NCBI GenBank assembly: GCA_964579415.1
Contig: CAZOGW010000137.1
Span: 1-7,716 of the forward strand
From: CAZOGW01 sp964579415
Lineage (GTDB): Bacteria; Actinomycetota; Acidimicrobiia; Spongiisociales; UBA5794
DNA length: 7,716 nucleotides
Direction: 5' to 3'
The position numbers and the translations under genes are program-made. The notes under the pieces were generated by a model. The model was not told the origin of the DNA, did no database searches, and saw only the letters and a program-made list of their open reading frames with translations. How positions within the stretch are numbered: position 1 is the first letter of the stretch; each line of letters begins with the position of its first letter. Below, piece by piece: positions 1 through 5,609 of the stretch.

Positions 1-45
1 GCGGCGTCCGACTCGCGGCGCACCATTGCAACACGGGTGGCTTGG

Positions 46-79
46 TACTGAATACTGAGTACTGGATACTGGATACCGG
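46..79. repeat. Heptanucleotide tandem array A (TACTGGA type)
   Basis: Five consecutive 7-base units are visible: TACTGAA, TACTGAG, TACTGGA, TACTGGA and the partial unit TACCGG. The array ends 23 bases before the -10 box of moaA. The same TACTGGA unit makes up the array at 3553-3580. Bases 1-45, before this array, show no gene I can support. The function is unknown; it is one member of a family of period-7 arrays in this window. Confidence 0.85.
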
Positions 80-102
80 CCACTGAAGATCTCCCCGATA
101 GT

Positions 103-108
103 TACTCT
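103..108 (+). promoter_or_regulatory. Putative -10 box of a leaderless moaA promoter
   Basis: TACTCT matches the actinobacterial TANNNT -10 pattern and lies exactly 6 nt before the ATG at 115, so transcription would begin at or next to the start codon. No Shine-Dalgarno sequence precedes the ATG, and no convincing -35 box is visible. The same geometry occurs before three other genes in this window, which supports the reading. Confidence 0.5.
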
Positions 109-114
109 GCGCCT

Positions 115-1122
115 ATGAATCCCACGGACACGCTGGGGCGGCCGGTCCGGGACTTGCGCATCTCGGTCACGGACCGGTGCAACTTCCGCTGCACGTACTG
201 CATGCCCAAGGAGATCTTCAACCGCGAGTACCGGTTCCTCGACCGGGATCTGGTGCTCCGCTTCGAGGAGATCACCCGGGTGGCTCGCCTCTTCGCCGAC
301 CTCGGCGTGGTGAAGCTGCGCCTCACCGGGGGTGAGCCACTGCTGAGGCGCGGCATCGAGACCCTGGTCGAGCAACTCGCCGGCATCGACGGTGTCGCCG
401 ACCTCACCCTCACCACCAACGGGTCGCTTCTCGTTCGCAAGGCGGAGGCGCTGGCAGCCGCCGGGCTGAACCGGATCACGGTCAGCCTCGACTCCCTTGA
501 CGACACCGTGTTCCGCGCCATGAACGACGTCGAGTTCCCGGTGGCGGCGGTACTGGAGGGCATCGAGGCGGCGGCCGCCGCCGGGCTGACCCCGGTCAAG
601 GTCAACATGGTGGTCCAGCGCGGCGTGAACGACGGGTCCGTCGTGGAGATGGCGGAGCACTTCCGCGGCACGGGCCATATCGTCCGCTTCATCGAGTACA
701 TGGACGTGGGGCACAGCAACGGCTGGCGCATGCACGACGTCGTCACCGCCCGGGAGATCCACGACGCCATCGACGCCTGCCACCCGCTGGAACCCGTCGA
801 GGCCAACTATGGCGGCGAGGTGGCCCGGCGCTGGCGCTACGCCGACGGCGGCGGCGAGATCGGCATCATCTCGTCGGTGAGCCAGCCCTTCTGCGGCACC
901 TGCAGCCGGGCCCGCCTGTCGGCCGACGGCAGCCTCTACACCTGCCTCTTCGCCACCCGGGGGACCGACCTGCGACCCCACCTGCGAGACGGCACCGACG
1001 ACGAAGCCCTCCGATGCGTCCTCGCCGGCATCTGGTCCTCCCGCGCCGACCGCTACTCCGAGATCCGCTCCGCCGCCTCCATCCCCCTCCCCAAGGTGGA
1101 GATGTCATATATCGGTGGGTGA
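115..1122 (+). CDS. moaA: GTP 3',8-cyclase MoaA (radical SAM, molybdenum cofactor biosynthesis)
   Basis: Catalyses the first step of molybdopterin synthesis in the cytoplasm: radical-SAM rearrangement of GTP to 3',8-cyclo-7,8-dihydro-GTP, which MoaC converts to cyclic pyranopterin phosphate. The 335-residue protein has the usual family length. The N-terminal radical SAM motif CNFRCTYC supplies three 4Fe-4S ligands, Cys22, Cys26 and Cys29. TGGEP at 71-75 is the SAM-binding GGE motif. The C-terminal second cluster is complete with Cys260, Cys263 and Cys277, and the protein ends in the conserved Gly-Gly tail (SYIGG) needed for catalysis. The ATG at 115 was chosen because the protein begins immediately before the conserved GRPVRDLRISVTDRC block and a TANNNT box sits 6 nt upstream. 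No moaC or other Moco gene is in the window. It converges with folKE across an 81-bp gap containing a hairpin. Confidence 0.97.
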   Translation: MNPTDTLGRPVRDLRISVTDRCNFRCTYCMPKEIFNREYRFLDRDLVLRFEEITRVARLFADLGVVKLRLTGGEPLLRRGIETLVEQLAGIDGVADLTLTTNGSLLVRKAEALAAAGLNRITVSLDSLDDTVFRAMNDVEFPVAAVLEGIEAAAAAGLTPVKVNMVVQRGVNDGSVVEMAEHFRGTGHIVRFIEYMDVGHSNGWRMHDVVTAREIHDAIDACHPLEPVEANYGGEVARRWRYADGGGEIGIISSVSQPFCGTCSRARLSADGSLYTCLFATRGTDLRPHLRDGTDDEALRCVLAGIWSSRADRYSEIRSAASIPLPKVEMSYIGG

Positions 1123-1157
1123 AGGGCTCCGCCGTATCTTCAAGTCATCGCGGAGTG

Positions 1158-1204
1158 GGAGGTACTTGGTACTTGGTAATACGTACCAAGTACCAAGTAC
1201 CTCC
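1158..1204. terminator. 21-bp perfect hairpin made of heptamer repeats between convergent genes (array B)
   Basis: The left arm 1158-1178 and right arm 1184-1204 are perfect reverse complements of 21 nt around the 5-nt loop ATACG. Each arm is a GGTACTT/TACCAAG heptamer array of about 2.5 units, so the hairpin is also a member of the period-7 repeat family. It begins 36 nt after the moaA stop, and its right edge touches the folKE stop codon (1204-1206). A hairpin shared by two converging genes is best read as a bidirectional terminator or mRNA 3'-end stabiliser. It lacks a run of T, so intrinsic termination is an inference. Confidence 0.6.
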
Positions 1205-2334
1205 TACCGCGCGATGAGACTGAGGAACTCCGAACGCGTTCTCGCGTCGCTCCTGAACGTTCCCCTCATGGCGCTGGTGATCATGGAGCTGTCCTGCTTC
1301 TGGACGCCGCGCATCATCATGCAGAAATGGCGGCCTTCGATCACCACCGCTGCGCCGAAGGGGCCGAGCACGTCCTCTACGGCGTCGGCGACCTGGTTGG
1401 TGAGGCGCTCCTGCACCTGCAACCTGCGGGCATAGAGGTCGACGATGCGGGCGATCTTGGACAGGCCGATGATGTGGCCCTTGGGCAGGTAGGCCACCGC
1501 GGCCCGACCGAAGAACGGGAGCATGTGGTGCTCGCACAGCGAGTAGAACTCGATGTCCCGCACCAGCACCATCTCCTCGGCGCCGCCGGCAGCGAACACG
1601 GCCCCGTTGACCACCTCGTCGAGCGTCGATCCGTAGCCGCTGGTGAGGAAGTCGTACGCCTTGGCCACCCGTAGCGGGGTGCGGCGTAGCCCCTCCCGCT
1701 CGGGGTCCTCGCCCATCTCGACGAGCTGCAGGCGGACCAGGTCCTCCATCGCCGGGGCGTAGACCTCGACACTGTCGTCGAACTCCGACGGGGCCCGGCT
1801 GACCTGAGGCTCACCGACCCTCATCGAATCGACCGGAACGACGGCGCCGGCCACGGCGCCCAGCGCCCGCACCGCCTCGGCGATGGTCCGACCGGTGCGC
1901 GGGTCCACCCAGTCGGGGGCGACGTCGGCGCAGGGCACCGCTACGTGTGCTGCACCGGTGGCGGCCGGATCCGGAAGGACCAGACCACCGGCGTCGGTCA
2001 CCGTGTCGCCGTAGAAGACGAGATCGAGGTCGATGGTGCGCGGGGCATTGGGGTCTTCGGTGCGTACCCGGCCCAGCTCGGCCTCCAGCTGCCTGAGTGC
2101 ATCCCGTAGCTGGAGGGCCGAGAGATGGGTGCGCGCCAGGACGGCGGCATTGAAGAAGTCGGGAGCTCCGTCGGGGCCGCCCACCGCAGCGGAGCGGAAC
2201 ACCCTGCTCACCGCCTCGACGTCGAGGGCCGGGTGGCGCCGCAGCCGGCGCAGCGCCTCGGGGACGTTGCGCTCCCGACCGACGTTGCTGCCGACGGAGA
2301 CGAGGACGCGCACCGCGGGCGAGCCTGGTGTCAT
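1204..2334 (-). CDS. folKE: Bifunctional HPPK / GTP cyclohydrolase I fusion (FolK-FolE)
   Basis: A 376-residue fusion of two folate enzymes. Residues about 8-155 are an HPPK domain (VSVGSNVG at 12-19; PRTIDLDL at 98-105, with Asp102 and Asp104 as the metal-binding pair). Residues about 190-376 are type IA GTP cyclohydrolase I, with zinc ligands Cys267 and His270 in CEHH and Cys338 in HFCMMMRGV. GCH-I makes dihydroneopterin triphosphate from GTP; HPPK pyrophosphorylates 6-hydroxymethyl-dihydropterin. The start ATG overlaps the folB stop as ATGA, implying coupled translation. The frame is open through the linker, and no Shine-Dalgarno precedes the internal Met171, so separate FolE initiation is unlikely though not excluded. 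A FolK-FolE fusion is known in Lactococcus lactis. In the HPPK domain the equivalents of E. coli Trp89, His115 and Arg121 are Asn96, Asp122 and Ala128, so kinase activity is less certain than cyclohydrolase activity. Confidence 0.92.
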   Translation of the reverse strand: MTPGSPAVRVLVSVGSNVGRERNVPEALRRLRRHPALDVEAVSRVFRSAAVGGPDGAPDFFNAAVLARTHLSALQLRDALRQLEAELGRVRTEDPNAPRTIDLDLVFYGDTVTDAGGLVLPDPAATGAAHVAVPCADVAPDWVDPRTGRTIAEAVRALGAVAGAVVPVDSMRVGEPQVSRAPSEFDDSVEVYAPAMEDLVRLQLVEMGEDPEREGLRRTPLRVAKAYDFLTSGYGSTLDEVVNGAVFAAGGAEEMVLVRDIEFYSLCEHHMLPFFGRAAVAYLPKGHIIGLSKIARIVDLYARRLQVQERLTNQVADAVEDVLGPFGAAVVIEGRHFCMMMRGVQKQDSSMITSAMRGTFRSDARTRSEFLSLIAR

Positions 2335-2705
2335 GCCGGCCCCCGATCGGTGCGGGTGCGGTGGATGGTGATACCCACCGACTCGGCGTGGCGGAGGGCG
2401 CCCGGCTTCTCCACGGTCATACTGACCTCCTCGATGCGGCCGTCGATGCCGAAGCACACCTCCACCAGTTCCTGGGCAAGTCGCTCGACGAGGAGCGGGT
2501 TGCCGCCCTCGACGTGGGCGATCATGGCCTTGGTCACGGTGCGGTAGTTGACGGCGTCGGCGATATCGTCGGTCGCGGCTGCGGTGCGCGTATCGACCCC
2601 GAGTACGGCGTTGACCCTGATGCCCTGCGAGTTCACCCGCTCGTCGGGGTTGATCCCGATGATGCCGGGCACCTCGAGGTTGGTGATGTGGATGCGGTCG
2701 AGCAT
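2331..2705 (-). CDS. folB: Dihydroneopterin aldolase FolB
   Basis: Cleaves 7,8-dihydroneopterin to 6-hydroxymethyl-7,8-dihydropterin and glycolaldehyde, the step between the two activities of the FolK-FolE protein encoded next to it. The 124-residue length is typical of the family. The residues known to be catalytic or pterin-binding in Staphylococcus aureus DHNA are all present at the same numbers: Glu22, Gln27, Tyr54, Glu74 and Lys100 (the catalytic lysine, in TVEKPGAL). Its stop codon overlaps the folKE start by four bases (ATGA), so the two are almost certainly cotranslated. It lies 50 bp downstream of the reductase gene on the same strand. No Shine-Dalgarno precedes its ATG; instead a TANNNT box stands 7 nt upstream, suggesting its own leaderless promoter in addition to readthrough. 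Confidence 0.93.
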   Translation of the reverse strand: MLDRIHITNLEVPGIIGINPDERVNSQGIRVNAVLGVDTRTAAATDDIADAVNYRTVTKAMIAHVEGGNPLLVERLAQELVEVCFGIDGRIEEVSMTVEKPGALRHAESVGITIHRTRTDRGPA

Positions 2706-2712
2706 GAGCGAA

Positions 2713-2718
2713 ACGTTA
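2713..2718 (-). promoter_or_regulatory. Putative -10 box of a leaderless folB promoter
   Basis: On the minus strand TAACGT (TANNNT) stands 7 nt before the folB ATG, with no ribosome-binding sequence between them. This would allow a leaderless folB-folKE transcript separate from the reductase gene. No clear -35 element is visible. Confidence 0.45.
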
Positions 2719-2755
2719 CTGTCGCCCGGAAGTCAGCATGGCGTCAGCTACGTAC

Positions 2756-3487
2756 TCAAACCAGATGACCCCCGCCGTCCACGCGCACGATTTCCCCTGT
2801 CACAAAGTCGTTCTCGATGAGGGCGATGACGGCGTGCACCACCGGGTCGGTGCCGCCGGAGCGGGCCAGGGGAAGGTCGGCGGCGAGGCGGAGGGCGTAG
2901 TCGTCGTCGGCGTCGCCGGGGGGCAGGATGACCCCGAGCGCCACCGCGTTGACCCGCACCCGTGGCGCCAGGGCCAGGGCGGCGGCACGGGTGAAGGTGT
3001 CGAGCCCGCCTTTGGCCACGATGTAGCTGAACCGCTTGCGGTAGGGGGAAGCGGTGCGCACGTCGCCGACGTTGACCACGGCGCCGGAGAGCCCTTGTGG
3101 CATGGCCGCCACCATCTCCCGGGTGAGGAAAACCGGAGCTGCCAGGGTCACCGCGTGGGTGGCGGCGAATGCCTCCGGAGTGATGTCCTCCAGGGTGTCC
3201 TCCGGGAAGCCGGAGGCGCTGTTGACCAGGATGGTCACCGGGCCCAGACCGGCAGTGGCCACCCCCACCAGCGCCGGGGGGACCGCGGGATCGGCCAGGT
3301 CGCCGGCCACGGTCACGGCACGGCGACCCATAGCCTCGACCTCGGCGGCGACGGCGGCGGCGTCCGCCTCGGAGCGGTGAAAGTGCACCGCCACATCGGC
3401 CCCTGCCCCTGCCAAACCCAGGGCGATGGCCCGACCCACCCGCCGACCGCCACCGGTAACAAGCGCCACCCGCCCCTCGATCTTCAT
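2756..3487 (-). CDS. FolM/PTR1-type pteridine reductase (SDR family)
   Basis: A 243-residue short-chain dehydrogenase of the pteridine reductase branch, probably reducing dihydropterins or dihydrofolate with NADPH in the cytoplasm. The N-terminal nucleotide motif is TGGGRRVG (11-18), matching the TGXXXRXG form diagnostic of FolM/PTR1 rather than the usual TGXXXGXG. The catalytic set is Asp142, Tyr155 and Lys159. Asp replaces the usual SDR serine, with the 13-residue Asp-to-Tyr spacing seen in Leishmania PTR1 and E. coli FolM. NSAS (89-92) and the C-terminal DGGGHL (237-242) also fit FolM. It is the first gene of a minus-strand set followed by folB and folKE, so a role in the same tetrahydropterin/folate pathway is likely. 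Whether it acts as a dihydrofolate reductase, a dihydromonapterin reductase or on another pterin cannot be read from sequence. A FabG-like enzyme is the alternative but fits less well. Confidence 0.82.
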   Translation of the reverse strand: MKIEGRVALVTGGGRRVGRAIALGLAGAGADVAVHFHRSEADAAAVAAEVEAMGRRAVTVAGDLADPAVPPALVGVATAGLGPVTILVNSASGFPEDTLEDITPEAFAATHAVTLAAPVFLTREMVAAMPQGLSGAVVNVGDVRTASPYRKRFSYIVAKGGLDTFTRAAALALAPRVRVNAVALGVILPPGDADDDYALRLAADLPLARSGGTDPVVHAVIALIENDFVTGEIVRVDGGGHLV

Positions 3488-3493
3488 CCGCCC

Positions 3494-3499
3494 AGCCTA
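3494..3499 (-). promoter_or_regulatory. Putative -10 box of a leaderless promoter for the pteridine reductase
   Basis: On the minus strand TAGGCT (TANNNT) lies exactly 6 nt before the ATG at 3487, the same geometry as for moaA. No Shine-Dalgarno sequence is present. It would drive the reductase-folB-folKE set. Confidence 0.45.
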
Positions 3500-3552
3500 G
3501 GAGCACAGCGGGTGGGCGCTGTGAAGCACCGCCGGCAAGGCCCGAGTTCCGG

Positions 3553-3580
3553 TACTGGATACGGGATACTGGATACTGGA
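3553..3580. repeat. Heptanucleotide tandem array C (TACTGGA type)
   Basis: Four units are visible: TACTGGA, TACGGGA, TACTGGA, TACTGGA, followed by a degenerate TCCGGGC. The array sits in the 187-bp gap between the divergent reductase and membrane-protein genes, not near a 3' end. The unit and orientation are those of array A at 46-79. Confidence 0.85.
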
Positions 3581-3661
3581 TCCGGGCGCCGCCAGAAGGT
3601 AATGCTGCCGCGTGATGGACCGGCGGCGCCCTCGATCCACCGTGAGCACCGAGAATCGGAC

Positions 3662-3667
3662 TATCTT
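3662..3667 (+). promoter_or_regulatory. Putative -10 box of a leaderless promoter for the membrane-anchored protein
   Basis: TATCTT (TANNNT) stands 7 nt before the GTG at 3675. This spacing matches the other leaderless-type starts in the window and is the main reason for preferring that GTG over the GTG/ATG pair at 3612 and 3615. Confidence 0.4.
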
Positions 3668-3674
3668 TCCGCCC

Positions 3675-4268
3675 GTGAGCAAGGCAGATCCGAAGCACGG
3701 GAGGTGGATTCTCCCTCTGGTCATCGCCGGACTGGTTCTGTTCACCTATCTCTTCGTCAATGCGCTACCGCCCGGCCCCTCGGGCACCGACGGTGCGAAC
3801 GGAGACGGCAACGGTGGGACCGGCGGCGACACCTCCGCTCCGGTCGACGGCGAGGACGCCACGACGACAACGTCGCAGCCGGATGCCGAGACGGCCGCCT
3901 TCCTCGCCGCCATCGACGACTTCACCACCCGCAGTGCCGAATTGGCGGACGAGGCGCAGTCTCTCAACGACGACTACGACGCCGGAACCATCGAGTTCGC
4001 CGCCATCCGTGACGGCCTCACCGAAGTGCAGGACGACACCGACGACCTGGTGACAGAGATCACCGATCTCGAGGTTCCCGCAGCCGCCAGCGACGCCTGG
4101 GCAGACGTGATATCCGCCGGCAACGACATGTCGACGGCGGCGGCGGAGATGATCGACGGCCTCGTCAACACAACCGGCAGCGAGAAGCGCCTGGCGGAAC
4201 TGGAGAACTACCAGACCGCAGCGACGGAGTTGGCGGCAGCACTGGCGGAGGCCGCGGGGTCGGTATAG
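3675..4268 (+). CDS. Hypothetical signal-anchored acidic protein
   Basis: I do not recognise a family. With the GTG start at 3675 the product has 197 residues. A short basic N-terminus (SKADPKHGRW) is followed by one hydrophobic segment at about 11-31 (starting ILPLVIAGLV). Then comes a Gly/Thr/Ser/Asp-rich, disordered-looking linker at about 32-70, and an acidic, Ala-rich, probably helical C-terminal region at 71-197 with many Asp/Glu and no cysteine. This suggests an N-in membrane anchor with the helical part outside the cell; absence of a lipobox cysteine argues against a lipoprotein. An in-frame start at 3612/3615 would add 20-21 residues. The start was chosen for its TANNNT box and the short N-terminus before the membrane segment. 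The stop codon lies inside the first degenerate unit of repeat array D. It is divergent from the pteridine reductase gene, with no evidence of a functional link. Confidence 0.65.
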   Translation: MSKADPKHGRWILPLVIAGLVLFTYLFVNALPPGPSGTDGANGDGNGGTGGDTSAPVDGEDATTTTSQPDAETAAFLAAIDDFTTRSAELADEAQSLNDDYDAGTIEFAAIRDGLTEVQDDTDDLVTEITDLEVPAAASDAWADVISAGNDMSTAAAEMIDGLVNTTGSEKRLAELENYQTAATELAAALAEAAGSV

Positions 4269-4305
4269 CGTATTACGTATTACGTATCACGTATTACGTA
4301 TCACG
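4264..4305. repeat. Heptanucleotide tandem array D (TACGTAT type)
   Basis: Six in-phase 7-base units: TATAGCG (degenerate, containing the stop codon TAG at 4266-4268), TATTACG, TATTACG, TATCACG, TATTACG, TATCACG. As circular permutations these are TACGTAT/CACGTAT. The array therefore begins inside the 3' end of the upstream coding sequence, supplying its stop codon. Confidence 0.85.
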
Positions 4306-4359
4306 AAGGACCCGGGTCCCCGGCTGTTCGGTCTAGCGAGAGATGTCGACAGGCATACG

Positions 4360-4391
4360 AAGAACCCCGCGAATGGACTCGCGGGGTTCTT
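4360..4391. terminator. Bidirectional hairpin terminator
   Basis: A perfect 13-bp stem (4360-4372 paired with 4379-4391), with core CCCCGCGA/TCGCGGGG, closes a 6-nt loop ATGGAC. The outer AAGAA/TTCTT ends give a U-rich 3' side in both directions. It lies between the 3' ends of the converging membrane-protein gene (+) and glnII (-), so it probably terminates both transcripts. Confidence 0.85.
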
Positions 4392-4392
4392 G

Positions 4393-4415
4393 CGTAGTAC
4401 GTAGTACGTAGTACG
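4393..4415. repeat. Heptanucleotide tandem array E (TACGTAG type)
   Basis: Three full units of CGTAGTA (4393-4413) plus CG, starting two bases after the terminator stem and ending 11 bases from the glnII stop. Read in the glnII sense it is CGTACTA repeated, the same sequence that follows glnR in its own sense (array F). E and F are thus perfect inverted repeats of 23 bp flanking the nitrogen genes. Confidence 0.88.
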
Positions 4416-4426
4416 GGAGGGAACCT

Positions 4427-5437
4427 CTACGACCCTCCGCCCTCAAACGCGCTGCAGACCGTGTCCGTGATGAGGCGGGTCACGACGTAGGGATCGCAGT
4501 TGGCGTTGGGCCGGCGATCCTCGATGTAGCCCTTCTGGTCCTTGGCAACCTGCCACGGGATGCGCACCGAGGCTCCCCGGTTGGAGACGCCGTAGCTGTA
4601 CTCCGTCCACGGCGCCGTCTCGTGGAGACCGGTGAGGCGGCGCTCGATCCCGGCTCCGTAGTTCGCCACGTGCAGGTCGGCCTTGGCGCCCAGCGCCTCG
4701 CAGGCGGCGATGACGGGCTCGTAGCTCTCCCGCATGGTGTTGGTGGAGAAGTTGGTGTGCGCCCCGGCGCCGTTCCAATCGCCCTCGACCGGCTTGGGAT
4801 TGAGGTGGGCCGAGACGTCGTAGTCCTCGGCGATGCGGTACAGCAGCCACCGCGCCAGCCAGAGCTGATCGGCGGCCTCCACCGGCCCGGCCGGGCCGAT
4901 CTGGAACTCCCACTGCCCGATCATGACCTCGGCGTTGGTGCCCGAGATGTCGAGCCCGGCGGTGAGGCAGGCCGCGGTGTGGACCTCGACGATGTCGCGG
5001 CCCCAGATCTCGTCGGCTCCGACACCGCAGTAGTAGCCCCCCTGGGGTGCCGGGAAGCCTCCGACGGGCCAGCCGTGGGGCCGACCGTCCTTGAAGAAGG
5101 TGTACTCCTGCTCGATACCGAACCACGCCTCGTAACCGGCGAACTTCTCCGCCACCTCGAGACAGGCGGCCCGGGTGTTGGACGGATGCGGCTCGAAGTC
5201 GGTGGTGAGCACCTCGCACAACACCAACCTGTCGTCTCCTCCGCGGATGGGATCGGGCGTAACCAGCACCGGTCGGAGCACGCAGTCCGACTGTTCACCG
5301 GGTGCCTGCTCGGTGCTGGACCCGTCGAAACCCCAGATGGGAGGCTCGGCTCCGTCGGGGACGATCTTCGTCTTGGATCGGAGCTTGGCCGTGGGCTTCT
5401 GCCCGTCGATCCAGATGTACTCGGCGCGATAAGGCAT
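4427..5437 (-). CDS. glnII: Type II glutamine synthetase (GSII)
   Basis: ATP-dependent ligation of ammonia to glutamate, giving glutamine, in the cytoplasm. The 336-residue product is close to the length of Streptomyces and Frankia GlnII and of eukaryotic GS. The start is placed at the ATG at 5437 because the product then begins with the family's AEYIWIDG block and an AGGAGAG ribosome-binding sequence lies just upstream; the open frame continues to 5611 without family similarity. GSII signatures are in order: KLRSKT at 18-23, WGFDGSST at 35-42, GIEQEY at 107-112, EVMIGQWEFQIGP at 170-182, NGAGAHTN at 222-229, SNRGASVRIP at 285-294, EDRRPNANCDPY at 306-317. All look intact, so this is probably the main glutamine-forming enzyme of the locus. 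It is divergent from the GSI-family gene across a GlnR-type operator, and nitrogen control by GlnR is likely. Confidence 0.96.
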   Translation of the reverse strand: MPYRAEYIWIDGQKPTAKLRSKTKIVPDGAEPPIWGFDGSSTEQAPGEQSDCVLRPVLVTPDPIRGGDDRLVLCEVLTTDFEPHPSNTRAACLEVAEKFAGYEAWFGIEQEYTFFKDGRPHGWPVGGFPAPQGGYYCGVGADEIWGRDIVEVHTAACLTAGLDISGTNAEVMIGQWEFQIGPAGPVEAADQLWLARWLLYRIAEDYDVSAHLNPKPVEGDWNGAGAHTNFSTNTMRESYEPVIAACEALGAKADLHVANYGAGIERRLTGLHETAPWTEYSYGVSNRGASVRIPWQVAKDQKGYIEDRRPNANCDPYVVTRLITDTVCSAFEGGGS

Positions 5438-5446
5438 GTTGTAGCT

Positions 5447-5452
5447 CTCCTC
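5447..5452 (-). promoter_or_regulatory. Ribosome-binding site of glnII
   Basis: GAGGAG on the minus strand, 9 nt before the ATG at 5437. It fixes the glnII start and contrasts with the SD-less starts of moaA, the reductase and folB. A candidate -10 box, CATGAT (minus strand, 5484-5489), lies between it and the GlnR-type operator. Confidence 0.7.
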
Positions 5453-5499
5453 GGACGGCGCGTGCCGACATTTGACCACGGCCATCATGCGGGGGTGCG

Positions 5500-5537
5500 G
5501 TTTCGCATCCGTAACCGGAATGTGAACGCTCTGTTTC
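5500..5537. promoter_or_regulatory. Putative GlnR operator between divergent glnII and GSI genes
   Basis: On the minus strand the sequence reads GAAAC-N6-TTCAC-N6-GTTAC-N6-GAAAC, four pentamers with starts exactly 11 bp apart (plus-strand starts 5500, 5511, 5522, 5533). The Streptomyces GlnR consensus is gTnAC-N6-GaAAC, usually repeated. GTTAC-N6-GAAAC here is a perfect half, TTCAC differs from gTnAC at one base, and the outer GAAAC is exact. It lies upstream of the candidate glnII -10 box and about 15 bp upstream of the GSI gene's -35 box, a position suited to control of both. The glnR gene itself is in the window. Binding is inferred. Confidence 0.72.
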
Positions 5538-5552
5538 GAGGCCTTGCCCGGC

Positions 5553-5582
5553 TTGGTGCCCCCGCCGCAGGTGACATACGAT
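5553..5582 (+). promoter_or_regulatory. Putative promoter of the GSI-glnR operon
   Basis: TTGGTG (5553-5558) and TACGAT (5577-5582) are separated by 18 bp. The -10 matches TANNAT and the -35 keeps TTG. Predicted initiation near 5589 leaves a short leader containing the ribosome-binding site at 5595-5599. Confidence 0.5.
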
Positions 5583-5594
5583 GGCGTCCCAGTT

Positions 5595-5599
5595 GGAGG
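5595..5599 (+). promoter_or_regulatory. Ribosome-binding site deciding the GSI start
   Basis: GGAGG lies 10 nt before the ATG at 5610. An in-frame TTG at 5544 would add 22 residues but has no such site and lies upstream of the predicted promoter -10 box, so ATG 5610 is preferred. Confidence 0.75.
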
Positions 5600-5609
5600 T
5601 GGAACGGTC

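Noticed and set aside
46..79. CRISPR array reading of the short repeats
   Set aside because: Units are 7 bp and contiguous without spacers, and no cas gene is present.
2335..2457. N-terminal extension of folKE upstream of 2334
   Set aside because: The added residues overlap folB out of frame and are Arg/His/Pro-rich shadow sequence; the ATGA overlap gives a natural start.
2738..4012. 424-codon plus-strand open frame across the reductase gene
   Set aside because: Antisense to a well-supported SDR gene and runs through repeat array C and two promoters; no recognisable domain.
4308..4319. 12-bp perfect palindrome GGACCCGGGTCC
   Set aside because: A single GC-rich palindrome near a terminator is not strong enough to call an operator.
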